A DNA stretch of 64,000 nt, from assembly GCA_002170885.2 (NCBI GenBank), contig NHHR02000003.1, forward strand, positions 5,174 through 69,173. Reading direction: 5' to 3'. The stretch comes from Rhizobiales bacterium TMED168. GTDB lineage: Bacteria; Pseudomonadota; Alphaproteobacteria; MED-G09. The notes under the pieces are model-generated. The model had not been told where the DNA came from, ran no database searches, and saw only the letters and a program-made list of their open reading frames with translations. The stretch's first letter is position 1, and the number at the start of each line of letters is the position of its first letter. Both the position numbers and the translations under genes were made by a program. This document shows, piece after piece, positions 35,990-45,904 of the stretch.

Positions 35990-36033
35990 AATTATGAATA
36001 TAATTGAATAATAAATAAGAAAGGGAATATAAA

Positions 36034-36270
36034 ATGAGTGATACTTTAGAAAAAGTCCAAGCAATTGTAGTTGAACATTTAGGAGTTGATGCTGAAAAAG
36101 TTACTGCATCTGCGAGTTTTATAGAAGATCTTGGTGCTGATAGCTTAGACACTGTTGAACTTGTAATGGCTTTTGAAGAAGAGTTTGGTATAGAAATACC
36201 GGATGATGCAGCCGAAACAATTCTTTCAGTAGGTGATGCAATTAACTTTATAGATTCTGCAATAAGTTAA
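36034..36270 (+). CDS. acpP: acyl carrier protein
   Basis: The 78-residue acidic protein carries the growing acyl chain on a 4'-phosphopantetheine attached to Ser37 in the [25 protein letters not shown] motif. Length and sequence are typical. AGAAAGGGAA precedes the ATG. The 114 nt gap upstream is unusually long for this packed cluster and contains repeated motifs. Confidence 0.97.
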   Translation: MSDTLEKVQAIVVEHLGVDAEKVTASASFIEDLGADSLDTVELVMAFEEEFGIEIPDDAAETILSVGDAINFIDSAIS

Positions 36271-36292
36271 ACTATAGAATTGGTACAATTTA

Positions 36293-37567
36293 TTGCGTAG
36301 GGTTGTTATTACTGGACTAGGTGCGGTTACTCCTCTTGGCGGAGATCTTAATTCAAGTTGGAAAAATTTGATTTCCAGTAAATCTGGTGCCACCAGCATA
36401 TCGAGATTTGATGCCACAGGCTTTCCTTGTACTATTGCTTGCGAGGTTCCACTTGGTAATGGCCAAGATGCAAATGATGGTACTTTCAATGCAAATGACT
36501 GGGTGTCGTCAAAAGATCAGAAGAAAATTGATACTTTTATTCTTTATGGTATTGCGGCTGCGGAAATGGCCCTCAAAGATAGTGGTTGGTCACCAAAAAC
36601 TAGTGAGGATAGTTTTCGATCAGGAGTAGGTATTGGTTCAGGTATTGGAGGATTAGCAAGTATTGAAAAAACTTCAATACTTCTGAAAGAAAGGGGACCT
36701 AGAAGAGTAAGTCCTTTTTTTATACCTGGGGCTTTAATTAATTTAGCTGCTGGTCAAATTTCAATAAGAAATAATTTTAAGGGGCCAAATTTAGCTGCTG
36801 TAACAGCTTGCGCCTCTGGCTCTCATTCAATAGGTGACGGTGCTCAAATGATAAAAAGTGATAAAGCTGACGTTATGTTAGTAGGTGGAGCGGAGGCAGC
36901 AATATGCCCTATTGGTATGGCAGGATTTTCTGCTAGCAGAGCTTTAAGTACTAATTTTAATGAAAATCCAGAAAAAGCCTCTAGACCATATGACTCAGAT
37001 AGAGATGGTTTTGTTATGGGTGAGGGTGCAGGTTTTTTAGTTTTAGAAGAATTAGAACATGCACTTTCAAGAGATGCAAAGATATATGGAGAGTTGAGAG
37101 GTTACGGTGTTTCTGGCGATGCTTTTCATATTACTTCTCCCTCTGAGGATGGAGATGGCGCCTTTAGATCAATTTTAATGGCTATAGAAGATTCTGGTTT
37201 AAATAAAGAAGAAATTAATTATATAAATGCTCATGGAACTTCTACTCCTCTTGGTGACGAGATAGAGCTAAAAGCGGTAGAAAGAGCTTTTCAAGGACAA
37301 GTAGATAACTTATCTATGTCTTCTACAAAATCATCAACAGGGCATTTATTGGGAGCAGCAGGTGCAATTGAAGCTGTTTTTAGTATTATGACACTGAATG
37401 AAAATATTATTCCTCCTACTATAAATTTAGATAATCCATCAATAGAAACTAAGATTGATTTAATTCCTCATTATTCTAAGAAAAAAGAAATACAATCTGT
37501 TTTATCAAATTCTTTTGGTTTTGGAGGAACTAATGCTTCCTTAATTTTTTCTCGTCATTATAATTAG
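36293..37567 (+). CDS. fabF: 3-oxoacyl-ACP synthase II
   Basis: FabF elongates acyl-ACP by Claisen condensation with malonyl-ACP. The 424-residue protein has MRRVVITGLGAVTPLG at the start, the nucleophile Cys in VTACASGSHSIGDGAQM near residue 172, His in INAHGTSTPLGDEIE and in STKSSTGHLLGAAGAIE. The start is TTG at 36293 with no clear Shine-Dalgarno; it is chosen because the family begins MRRVV. The gmk gene follows after 4 nt. Confidence 0.96.
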   Translation: MRRVVITGLGAVTPLGGDLNSSWKNLISSKSGATSISRFDATGFPCTIACEVPLGNGQDANDGTFNANDWVSSKDQKKIDTFILYGIAAAEMALKDSGWSPKTSEDSFRSGVGIGSGIGGLASIEKTSILLKERGPRRVSPFFIPGALINLAAGQISIRNNFKGPNLAAVTACASGSHSIGDGAQMIKSDKADVMLVGGAEAAICPIGMAGFSASRALSTNFNENPEKASRPYDSDRDGFVMGEGAGFLVLEELEHALSRDAKIYGELRGYGVSGDAFHITSPSEDGDGAFRSILMAIEDSGLNKEEINYINAHGTSTPLGDEIELKAVERAFQGQVDNLSMSSTKSSTGHLLGAAGAIEAVFSIMTLNENIIPPTINLDNPSIETKIDLIPHYSKKKEIQSVLSNSFGFGGTNASLIFSRHYN

Positions 37568-37571
37568 TTCA

Positions 37572-38213
37572 ATGAAGATTAAAGATAAAACAGATAGAAG
37601 AGGAATGATGATTATACTATCATCACCCTCGGGCGCTGGAAAGACGTCTTTATCTAGAAAGTTATTAGAAAGTAATAAAAATTTATTTTTATCGATATCT
37701 TATACAACAAGGCCACCTAGACCATTAGAGGTGAACGAGAGTGACTACTATTTTGTTAGTGATAAAAAATTTTTTGAAATGTTAGATAAAAAAAAATTTT
37801 TAGAGCATGCAAAAGTATTTGATTATTATTATGCGACCCCAAGAGAACCAATAATGGAAGCTTTAGAAAATGGTAATGATATATTATTTGATATTGACTG
37901 GCAGGGTACACAACAATTAATGAACTCCATTCAAGAGGATTTGGTAAAGATTTTTGTTTTACCTCCTTCTTCAAAAGAACTGGAAAAAAGATTACTAAAA
38001 AGGAATCAAGATTCTGACGATACAGTTAAAAAAAGAATGTCAAAGGCATCTAATGAAATTAGTCATTATGCCGAATATGAATATATAATAATTAATGAAG
38101 ATTTTGATGTAAGTTTGAACAAAATAAATTCAATTTTAATTGCTGAAGGATTAAAAAGAACAAGACAAAGAAATATTCAAAATATTATAGAGTCTTTAAG
38201 AAACGATTTATGA
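37572..38213 (+). CDS. gmk: guanylate kinase
   Basis: Gmk phosphorylates GMP to GDP. The 213-residue protein has MIILSSPSGAGKTSLSRKLLE (P-loop), SISYTTRPPRPLEVNESDYYFV (GMP binding) and ILFDIDWQGTQQL. An internal ATG at 37605 would remove 11 residues but has no better signal. It overlaps the convergent rsmA by 6 nt. In many alphaproteobacteria mltG and a YicC-type gene lie between fabF and gmk; they are not here. Confidence 0.96.
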   Translation: MKIKDKTDRRGMMIILSSPSGAGKTSLSRKLLESNKNLFLSISYTTRPPRPLEVNESDYYFVSDKKFFEMLDKKKFLEHAKVFDYYYATPREPIMEALENGNDILFDIDWQGTQQLMNSIQEDLVKIFVLPPSSKELEKRLLKRNQDSDDTVKKRMSKASNEISHYAEYEYIIINEDFDVSLNKINSILIAEGLKRTRQRNIQNIIESLRNDL

Positions 38214-39044
38214 AATTAAATTTTCGTATGCAATTGTCAAATTACAGAAATCATTTACAGATAAATTTTGAGCTCTTAATTTAAGGTTTATCCCCGCAAG
38301 TTCTGCTAAATCGTCAATGTTTACATCTAATCTTGAAAGACTCTTTCTAAGAGTTTTCCTTCTAAAACCAAAAGCATGAGACACTATTTCTTGAAATATT
38401 TTAATTGATGGATTAGGTGTATGTTTTTTTGGCTCTATACTAATCACTGTAGATAAAACTTTTGGAGGAGGAATAAAACAAGACGGTTTTATTTCACAGA
38501 TTTTAGAAACTTTACATCTCCATTGAATTAATACACTTAGTCTTCCATATTCTTTAGTATTTATTTTTGCTAACATCCTCTCCGCAACTTCTTTTTGAAC
38601 AGTTAGCGTTAATTTTTCCCATTTTACGGGTTGCTCTTTTTCAATAAGCGAAAGTATAAAAGGAACAGATATATTGTATGGTAAGTTTGATATAACTGAA
38701 TATTTTTCATTAATTATTTCATCTAAATTGATTTTAAGAATATCATTTATTATGTAATCGAATTTACCGTAATGATTTTCTTTAATTTTTTTTAGAATAG
38801 GTAAAAAACTTTTATCTGTTTCTATTGCTAAAACATTTTTTACATTATTCTTTAATATTGCGTTTGTTAGTAATCCAGGGCCTGGACCTACTTCTACAAC
38901 AAACTTATTTTCACTCAATGAAGACTTAACAATATGATTTATTATATTTTTATCATGTAAAAAATTTTGTCCAAATCTTTTTTTTGCAGTTAAATTATAT
39001 TTTTTAAGGATATATTTGAGTGAATCTTCATAACTATAATTCAT
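38208..39044 (-). CDS. rsmA: 16S rRNA (adenine1518/1519-N6) dimethyltransferase
   Basis: The 278-residue methyltransferase (KsgA) dimethylates A1518/A1519 of 16S rRNA. It has KKRFGQNFLHDKNII at the N terminus, a SAM motif VVEVGPGPGLLTNAIL, and the catalytic SNLPYNISVPFI near residues 117-128. The C-terminal part includes CFIPPPKV. It overlaps the pdxA stop by 11 nt, as part of the lptF...rsmA run. Confidence 0.96.
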   Translation of the reverse strand: MNYSYEDSLKYILKKYNLTAKKRFGQNFLHDKNIINHIVKSSLSENKFVVEVGPGPGLLTNAILKNNVKNVLAIETDKSFLPILKKIKENHYGKFDYIINDILKINLDEIINEKYSVISNLPYNISVPFILSLIEKEQPVKWEKLTLTVQKEVAERMLAKINTKEYGRLSVLIQWRCKVSKICEIKPSCFIPPPKVLSTVISIEPKKHTPNPSIKIFQEIVSHAFGFRRKTLRKSLSRLDVNIDDLAELAGINLKLRAQNLSVNDFCNLTIAYENLIS

Positions 39045-40050
39045 TTTTTTTTCTATTTTCTGATATAAAAGTAGCTTGTTCGATGGCGTTAATAAGACTT
39101 TTTGGATTTGCTTTATTTTTTCCAGCTAAATTAAATGCTGTACCATGATCAGGAGAAGTTCTTACAAAAGATAAACCAGCTGTGAAATTTATGCTTCCAT
39201 AAAAATCAATTGTCTTTATAGGAATTAATGCTTGGTCATGATACATGCATATTCTTGCATCAAATTTTTTTAAATTTTTCTTATAAAATAATGTATCGGC
39301 CGGAAGAGGGCCTTCAATTTCCTTACCTAATTTTTTAAACTCTTGGATACTTGGATTTATAACTTTAACTTCTTCTTTACCAATACTTCCTTCTTCTCCA
39401 GAGTGAGGGTTTAAAGAGGAGACAGCTATTTTAGGATTTTTAATATTGAAATCATTTATCAAACTATCATCTAGTATTTTTAATTTTTTTAATATTTTTT
39501 TTGTTGTTAAAGATTTTGATACTTTAGACAATGGAATATGAGTTGTTATTGTTGCTACCTTTAAATTTTTTGACAATAAAATCATTAAAGATTCAGATCT
39601 ATCTTTTTTAGCAAAATATTCTGTATGACCTAAAAAACTTGGAATTTTTTTCATAAGATTCTTTTTATAGATTGGTAGAGTAACTATACCCGATATTTTT
39701 TTTTCTTTTACTAAGTTATATGCTGTATCGATTGATTCTATAATTGCTTCATTATTTCTTTTGTCAGGTTTACCAATTTGAAAATAAATTTTATTTTTCA
39801 AAGGAAAAATATTAAGCTTATCTTTTTTTAAAATTAGTTTTTTGGATAAGATATTTACAGGAACATCTATTTTAAATAATTTTTTTGATTTTTTAATCCA
39901 CTCAGGATCACATATTAAGAAAAAATTCATGTTTTTGTGATTTTTTATTCTTAAATATGTCTTTAATAATATTTCACTATTAATCCCTGAAGGATCACCC
40001 ATTGTAATGGCTAGCGGAGAACTATCTTTATCTATACTCAATGACCGCAT
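39034..40050 (-). CDS. pdxA: 4-hydroxythreonine-4-phosphate dehydrogenase
   Basis: PdxA oxidises 4-phosphohydroxy-L-threonine in the DXP-dependent pyridoxal phosphate pathway. The 338-residue protein has LAITMGDPSGINSEI at the start, a substrate and metal region FLGHTEYFAKK near 140, and a C-terminal MYHDQALIPIKTIDF and TSPDHGTAFNLAGK with metal-binding His residues. The ATG at 40050 is preferred to an upstream GTG at 40065; either overlaps the surA-like stop (23 nt for the ATG). Confidence 0.95.
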   Translation of the reverse strand: MRSLSIDKDSSPLAITMGDPSGINSEILLKTYLRIKNHKNMNFFLICDPEWIKKSKKLFKIDVPVNILSKKLILKKDKLNIFPLKNKIYFQIGKPDKRNNEAIIESIDTAYNLVKEKKISGIVTLPIYKKNLMKKIPSFLGHTEYFAKKDRSESLMILLSKNLKVATITTHIPLSKVSKSLTTKKILKKLKILDDSLINDFNIKNPKIAVSSLNPHSGEEGSIGKEEVKVINPSIQEFKKLGKEIEGPLPADTLFYKKNLKKFDARICMYHDQALIPIKTIDFYGSINFTAGLSFVRTSPDHGTAFNLAGKNKANPKSLINAIEQATFISENRKKNEL

Positions 40051-41263
40051 CTCGACGTAAATCACGAAGGTGTCTTCTAGACATCATTCCCATTTTTTGT
40101 GAATAAATGTTATCTTCAATTATATCTCTATTTACCTGAATACCTATATCGTCCTTACGATCACAAATTAATATAATATCTATACTTTCTTCAGAAAATC
40201 TTGGTAAAAGGGCGGTGCCTGCATTTTTTTCTAAAAGTTCCTTATGAAGTTCTTTTGGCAATTCTTCAAGAAGTCGTTTTCCAATTATATTAACTTCTTT
40301 TTCGCTGTAATTTTCTAAAAGTTTATCAAGCCTCTTGCATGATATAAAGTTATCAGAGAATTCTTTTGCCATGCTTTTATTTTCAATATTAAATGAAACA
40401 GAAATTAAATCATATTGATTTTTCATTGAATTCTTTCCACCTTCTTCAGATTTACCATTTAATTTGATTATATAAAATCCATTTACAGTTTTTATAGGAT
40501 CAGAAACAGAACCAATCTCAATATTCTTAATATTTGAAATTATCTCTGGATCTAATTGACCTTCGCTCACCCATCCTATAAGGCCGCCTTGTCCTGATGA
40601 AGGAGCCTGACTGAATTGCTGCGCAACTGGTTCAAAAGAAATATTATTTCTTAATTGTTCTATTAGTTTTTCTGATAAATCTTTTGCTTCTTTCTCTTCA
40701 TTTTCATTTTCAAAGCCAATAAAAATCTCTGAAATATCATACTGCGAATTATTAATATTTTGAATTGTTCTATTGTAAATTATATTAACTTCTTCGTCGC
40801 TAATATTTATATAAGAACCAAACCTTCCTCTAACAATTTTATTCCATAATAATTCTGATTTAATTTGATCTAAGAGAGTTTCAGAATTTACTCCTTGGCT
40901 GGTTATTGACTCCAAAATTCCCTCTGCAGTTGTTTGATTACTTCTAGCAATATTTTCAAGCATTAAATTTATTTCCTCTGGTGATTCTGGTACCTCTAAT
41001 TTTATTGCTTCTTGGATTTGAATTTTTTCATTAATTAATGCTTTTATTGCTTGCTCTTCTATTCTTTTTATATTTTCTTCAGTTGCAGGTATGCCTGATG
41101 TTACTAAAACTAATTTAACTCTTTGGTTTACGTCGTACTTAGAAATAACCTCATCGTTTACTATTACAGCAATAGACTGGATATCTTGGCTTTTTAATGT
41201 CCAATTAAAATTAATTATTAAAACTAAAACAAAAAATATATATTTAACTTTCTTTACTAACAT
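40028..41263 (-). CDS. surA: SurA-like peptidylprolyl isomerase
   Basis: The 411-residue protein has a signal peptide (about residues 1-25) and a SurA-N region (IAVIVNDEVISKYDVNQRVKLVL). One parvulin domain covers about residues 170-270, with YDISEIFIGF and GGLIGWVSEGQL. Parvulin-family chaperones fold outer-membrane proteins in the periplasm. Position after lptD and before pdxA-rsmA matches surA in proteobacteria. Only one parvulin domain is evident, and the rest is divergent, so SurA-like is safer than strict SurA. Confidence 0.88.
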   Translation of the reverse strand: MLVKKVKYIFFVLVLIINFNWTLKSQDIQSIAVIVNDEVISKYDVNQRVKLVLVTSGIPATEENIKRIEEQAIKALINEKIQIQEAIKLEVPESPEEINLMLENIARSNQTTAEGILESITSQGVNSETLLDQIKSELLWNKIVRGRFGSYINISDEEVNIIYNRTIQNINNSQYDISEIFIGFENENEEKEAKDLSEKLIEQLRNNISFEPVAQQFSQAPSSGQGGLIGWVSEGQLDPEIISNIKNIEIGSVSDPIKTVNGFYIIKLNGKSEEGGKNSMKNQYDLISVSFNIENKSMAKEFSDNFISCKRLDKLLENYSEKEVNIIGKRLLEELPKELHKELLEKNAGTALLPRFSEESIDIILICDRKDDIGIQVNRDIIEDNIYSQKMGMMSRRHLRDLRRDAVIEYR

Positions 41264-41282
41264 CTCTTCATCTAAAATAATT

Positions 41283-43616
41283 TTAATTATCCCATAATTT
41301 TGAAATACGATCTGAACTATTTAATGTTCCGCCCCCAAATGTAAATACATTAAATTTAACCATAAAGGAATTCGAAGGTTTTAAGTCTCTATACTCTGAG
41401 AATTTTCTTCTAAATCCTATTTCAAATGATATGCAATCGTCAATATAAACTAATGAAATTCTATTATTTAAAGATTTTTTCGAAACTTCGTCATAACGAA
41501 TAGCAGATTGAATTAACCATTTATCAGTTATGTTAATAAAACTTGCAAAACGAAACTCTCTTTGTTCTTTAAAATTTAAAATCTCAATATTATTTAATAG
41601 AACATGCCCAGCTCTAACACCCCATTTTTGATAATTAAGCAAAATATCAAACTCTGATCTTCTAAGGTTTATATCATTATCATCCAACCTACCTCTATAA
41701 GAGAGTGTAATTTCTTTATTTGGTTTAAGCAGAAAATCAACTATGAAATCTGACAGCTTTGTATCTAGACCAGATCCTTTCTCAAAAAAGTCTGGGTTTT
41801 TAAATTTATAACTCTGTCCTATCATTCCTGAAAAGATTCCTTCTTGATTAAAGAAATGAGATAATTTAATACCATAATTTATTTTTCCACCTGTTTCCCA
41901 TAAATCAATTCCAGGCATTCTATTGTTTGAAAAAATATTATGTGAGTTAAGTTCAAATCCAATGCTATCCTCATTAGGAATTTTATAATTTTTTTCATTA
42001 TCAGATGAATATGATAATTGAATAATTGGCTCAATTATCGTATCTGACAACGTATTTTTCATCGGCATTCTCCACTCAAGATTTATAGAGGGTAATAGGC
42101 GATAAATATTTAAATTTTTACCGAATAAATTTGATTGTAACTTTCTTGTTGTCTTATTAGGAGTCCACTTTCTTGAAGTATTATATACATCACCTCTTAA
42201 GCTTAAATTGAGCTTAAAAAGGCTACCACCTTTATAAAGAAATTGTTTCTCCCAATCTATTTCGCTCGATAATCTATAGGTATTACCATCAGTTTTTCTA
42301 ATAATCCCAATAGAATTTATTTTAATTTTAGATGTTCCTCCTAGAATAATTTTTTCAGGTATCCAAAAGAATTTTATTTCAGGTAAAATTAATGGTTCAG
42401 ATCCATTTCTTTCAGGTAAGAGTGAAGAGAAATGAAGTGAATTTATTTCAAGTTGAGCATTTTTCCAGTATCTATTTATTGATAAATATGATTTTATTTC
42501 TGTATCATCATCTATATCAAATCTTCTTAAAAAGGTATCATCAGATACAAATTTACCATTAAAATCTAAACTCCAATTTCCAAACTTAAAATTACCTGTA
42601 GCATTAAAAGATCCTCTAAAATCATATCCAATAGCATCACCAATTGATGAGGGTCTATTGTCGTTAATATCTGCAACCTGAACATTACTTATTGAATGAG
42701 TATTATCATCATATTCAAAAATTAATTTTTTGTTATTTTCTTTTAATTCTAATGAATTATTAAAGGGTGAATTAATAACAGCCCTCCAATCATTATTTAT
42801 ATTTACAGTTCTTGATTTAAATTGATTACTAGGTGAAGCAATTATTCCGCTAAAATTAATTTTGCCCCTTTTAAATCTTTGCCTCCATTCACCTTCAAAA
42901 ATCGCAGCACCCTTTGTCACAATCCATGGTGTGATTGTTAAATCATAATGTGGAGCAAAGTTAAAAAGATATGGGACTTTTACAATTGCACCTAAATCCC
43001 CAGAACTTCCAAATGTTGGAGCTAAAAAACCACTCCTTTTTTTTACTTTATCACTTGGATGACTTGCAATTGGAACATAAAATATTGGAAAACCAAATAA
43101 CTCAAACCTCGCATCTTCATAAATAATATTTTCATTATTCTCATCATAGATTATTCTATTTGCCTTAACTTGCCATGATAGCTTTTGATTTATGCCATTA
43201 CATTTTTTACAAGGTGAGAAGATACCTTTTTTAAGGATTAAAGAACTACCGTTTGTTCTAATTGCATATGCTGAAGATATATATAGACCATCAGCAGTTT
43301 GAAAAGATGGATTTTCTATAATTCCATCATTTAAATCAGACGATAGTTTTATTTTTGAGGCATATATTGTTTCTCCATCAAATTTTTTAATAATAATATT
43401 TCCTTCAGCTTCAATAATATTATTTGATTGATTAAAGGATATTTCATCTGCATAAAGCTCATACTCATCCTGTATTATTTTTACAGAACCAATAGCTTTA
43501 ATTTTTCCATCTAAGTTTAAATATTCAATTTTATCTGCTTCTATTGAATTGGATATTTCATTGCTATTAACTTCACTATAAGAAAAAATAAATATGAATA
43601 ATAGAATTCTTATCAT
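41283..43616 (-). CDS. lptD: LPS-assembly protein LptD
   Basis: LptD is the outer-membrane barrel that inserts lipopolysaccharide at the cell surface. The 777-residue protein has a signal peptide, an LptA/OstA-like jellyroll (IEADKIEYLNLDGKIKAIGSVKI) and a large barrel. A CKKC pair near residue 137-140 and a late Cys in YIDDCISFEIGF could form the inter-domain disulfides required in E. coli LptD. It follows lptG directly, and the surA-like gene comes next. This order is the standard one. Confidence 0.95.
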   Translation of the reverse strand: MIRILLFIFIFSYSEVNSNEISNSIEADKIEYLNLDGKIKAIGSVKIIQDEYELYADEISFNQSNNIIEAEGNIIIKKFDGETIYASKIKLSSDLNDGIIENPSFQTADGLYISSAYAIRTNGSSLILKKGIFSPCKKCNGINQKLSWQVKANRIIYDENNENIIYEDARFELFGFPIFYVPIASHPSDKVKKRSGFLAPTFGSSGDLGAIVKVPYLFNFAPHYDLTITPWIVTKGAAIFEGEWRQRFKRGKINFSGIIASPSNQFKSRTVNINNDWRAVINSPFNNSLELKENNKKLIFEYDDNTHSISNVQVADINDNRPSSIGDAIGYDFRGSFNATGNFKFGNWSLDFNGKFVSDDTFLRRFDIDDDTEIKSYLSINRYWKNAQLEINSLHFSSLLPERNGSEPLILPEIKFFWIPEKIILGGTSKIKINSIGIIRKTDGNTYRLSSEIDWEKQFLYKGGSLFKLNLSLRGDVYNTSRKWTPNKTTRKLQSNLFGKNLNIYRLLPSINLEWRMPMKNTLSDTIIEPIIQLSYSSDNEKNYKIPNEDSIGFELNSHNIFSNNRMPGIDLWETGGKINYGIKLSHFFNQEGIFSGMIGQSYKFKNPDFFEKGSGLDTKLSDFIVDFLLKPNKEITLSYRGRLDDNDINLRRSEFDILLNYQKWGVRAGHVLLNNIEILNFKEQREFRFASFINITDKWLIQSAIRYDEVSKKSLNNRISLVYIDDCISFEIGFRRKFSEYRDLKPSNSFMVKFNVFTFGGGTLNSSDRISKLWDN

Positions 43617-44717
43617 TCAACCTTCCTCGATATAAATTATAGCGCTAATTCCTAAAAGAATTGCCAAAAGAGGAGGCGACCAAGCCGAGAGGAATGGAGC
43701 AATATTACCCGATGCTCCAAATGCAAAAATAACGTTAGAAAAAGTATATAAAATTAACCCAGAAATAATTCCAGATAAAATAAGGTTATTTACACTTTCA
43801 GATCTTATAAATCTTACTGAAAACGGGGCAGCAATTATCAACATTGAACTTAAAAAAAATGGAAGAGCTAACAAAGATTGAAACTCAGTCTTATGCTTGG
43901 TTGCAGCAAAACCAGCATTTTCAGCAATTCTTATAAAATCAGGAAGATTCCAAAACGAAATTGTTTCCGGAGGAGCAAAGTTTTCTTGAATTTGACTAGG
44001 TGTTAAATCAGTTTCAATTTCTAATTTTTTAAAAAATTTTGGTTTTTCGTTATTTTTATATACCCATATATCTTTTAGTTCCCAGTATCCTAATCTTAGC
44101 AAAGCATTATCTGCGTCGTATCTACTAATTAACTGGCCGCTATCTAAATGATTAAAAATAATTACATTTTCTAAATTTTTTGCATCCTTCGCCAACCCTA
44201 ATGAATTTATTATTCTATAAGAGTTACTTTTTGTATCAGATTCTTTAAGCCATAATCCATTTTCAGTTATGGTTATCAAGCTTGCTTGTCCCCTTATACT
44301 TTTCGCTTCTAATTCTTTATACTTATATGTTGAAGTAGCAACGAATGGCTGAATAATAACAGTTATAAAAAATCCAATTAGTAAAATAATAGATATTCCT
44401 GGGAATAATAAATGCCATATTGAAAAACCGCTTGCTCTTGCAACTATTAACTCAGACCTTTTTGCAAAGTAAAAAAATGTACTTAAAGATGCAAAAAGTA
44501 CAATAAATGGTAAAATTTCGATAATCATTCCAGGCAACTTTAAAATCGTTAATTCCAAGGCTAATAAGAAGTCGCTGTTATTAGATTTTGTTATTCTTCT
44601 GGATAGCTCAATCAGGTCAATAAGAAAAATAAAACAACTTACTGCAAAAAGACAAAATAATAGATTTTTTAACAAGCTTTTGGAAAAATAAATGGGTAAT
44701 AAATTATTAAATTTCAT
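43617..44717 (-). CDS. lptG: LPS export permease LptG
   Basis: The 366-residue YjgP/YjgQ-family permease has N-terminal membrane segments, an ERS-like SELIVARASGFS cytoplasmic segment (about residues 91-102), a periplasmic jellyroll, and C-terminal spans. With LptF and LptB it extracts LPS from the inner membrane. It is the second of two such genes and precedes lptD, as expected for lptG. The ATG begins directly after the lptF stop. Confidence 0.93.
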   Translation of the reverse strand: MKFNNLLPIYFSKSLLKNLLFCLFAVSCFIFLIDLIELSRRITKSNNSDFLLALELTILKLPGMIIEILPFIVLFASLSTFFYFAKRSELIVARASGFSIWHLLFPGISIILLIGFFITVIIQPFVATSTYKYKELEAKSIRGQASLITITENGLWLKESDTKSNSYRIINSLGLAKDAKNLENVIIFNHLDSGQLISRYDADNALLRLGYWELKDIWVYKNNEKPKFFKKLEIETDLTPSQIQENFAPPETISFWNLPDFIRIAENAGFAATKHKTEFQSLLALPFFLSSMLIIAAPFSVRFIRSESVNNLILSGIISGLILYTFSNVIFAFGASGNIAPFLSAWSPPLLAILLGISAIIYIEEG

Positions 44718-45818
44718 TTATCTACTCTCTAAGATTTCTTTTTTTCTAAAAAAATAAATCAAGGAAAGAAAAAATGAAAATGGTAAAAGATATAGAAAAA
44801 AAATAAAAATATTATTATTTTGCGACTGTGAGGCTATAAAGAAATCAAAAGCTAAAAATATAATTATCCCAATCGAAAGGCTAACTAAAGTTTTATTATT
44901 TTCTCTCCTATCAAATTTACTTCTAATAAAAATTACAAAAGAAAAAAAAATAAAAATTAATGGATGAATTATTTGAGCAATTTTATGATTTCCAGCTGCA
45001 ATAAGAACATTTTTTCTTATTTTTGCATATTCATCATCATCACTTGGAAAAAGTAAATCATTTAAATATCTCTGGCTTGAATCAAAGTTAAAATTTCTAT
45101 CTTCTGTTATAAAATCAGAAAATAAATATTCATTTTTCTCGAAACTTACTGTTGTCATTCCTGGACCTTCAATTAAAAGATTTCTGTATTGAATATTTCC
45201 ATTAAGAAGTATTAATTTAGGATTATTATTTTCATTTATTAAATAACCTTTTTCAGCTGAGTAGGTAACTGGAGCATTACTATTTCTGTTATCATGAACA
45301 AGTATTCCATCAATTGAATTATTATTTTTCCTATGAGCATAAACAGTTAATCCTTTTGCAGGCATTGAAAACATCCCATCTCTTACTAAAGTACCTGATA
45401 GATCGTGACGAATTTCATGAATTTTTAACTTTGTATATTGCATTCCACTCGGCCCTAAAAACATTGAAAAAATAATTAGAAAAATTGTTACAATGCTTCC
45501 AAAAAATAAAAATGGCTTAAACAACCTTTTCGGATTCATTCCAGAAGATAATAAAATTAAAGTTTCCTTATCTGAAGACATAGTATTTAAAACAAATGCT
45601 GAAGTTATAAAAGCAGCTATAGGTGTTATTTGGGATATTATATTTGGTAATACTGTAACAGATAAAATGAAAAAAGTTGATAAATCAGCCCCCCTCATAA
45701 CTATCTCATCTAATAGTTTTAAAACCTGACTAAGCCAGGCAAGAGATAACATTCCAATCACCACTATAATAAATGATGATGATAGTTTCCTAATTATATA
45801 TTTATCAATACTTTTCAT
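44718..45818 (-). CDS. lptF: LPS export permease LptF
   Basis: This 366-residue YjgP/YjgQ permease has six predicted spans around a large periplasmic domain. The SDKETLILLSSGMNPKRLFKPFLFF segment (about 83-107) is the coupling helix that contacts LptB. The ATG at 45818 is preferred over the TTG at 45842, because a TATAAT (45834-45829, minus) lies only 10 nt upstream of the ATG and would exclude a TTG start. It heads the lptF-lptG-lptD-surA-pdxA-rsmA series. Confidence 0.92.
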   Translation of the reverse strand: MKSIDKYIIRKLSSSFIIVVIGMLSLAWLSQVLKLLDEIVMRGADLSTFFILSVTVLPNIISQITPIAAFITSAFVLNTMSSDKETLILLSSGMNPKRLFKPFLFFGSIVTIFLIIFSMFLGPSGMQYTKLKIHEIRHDLSGTLVRDGMFSMPAKGLTVYAHRKNNNSIDGILVHDNRNSNAPVTYSAEKGYLINENNNPKLILLNGNIQYRNLLIEGPGMTTVSFEKNEYLFSDFITEDRNFNFDSSQRYLNDLLFPSDDDEYAKIRKNVLIAAGNHKIAQIIHPLIFIFFSFVIFIRSKFDRRENNKTLVSLSIGIIIFLAFDFFIASQSQNNNIFIFFLYLLPFSFFLSLIYFFRKKEILESR

Positions 45819-45904
45819 TTTATTACGTATTATATACGACAAACTATACCCTTAATCATTAAATAATGTTAACAGATGATTATTGAAAATTATTGGAGAG
45901 AATT

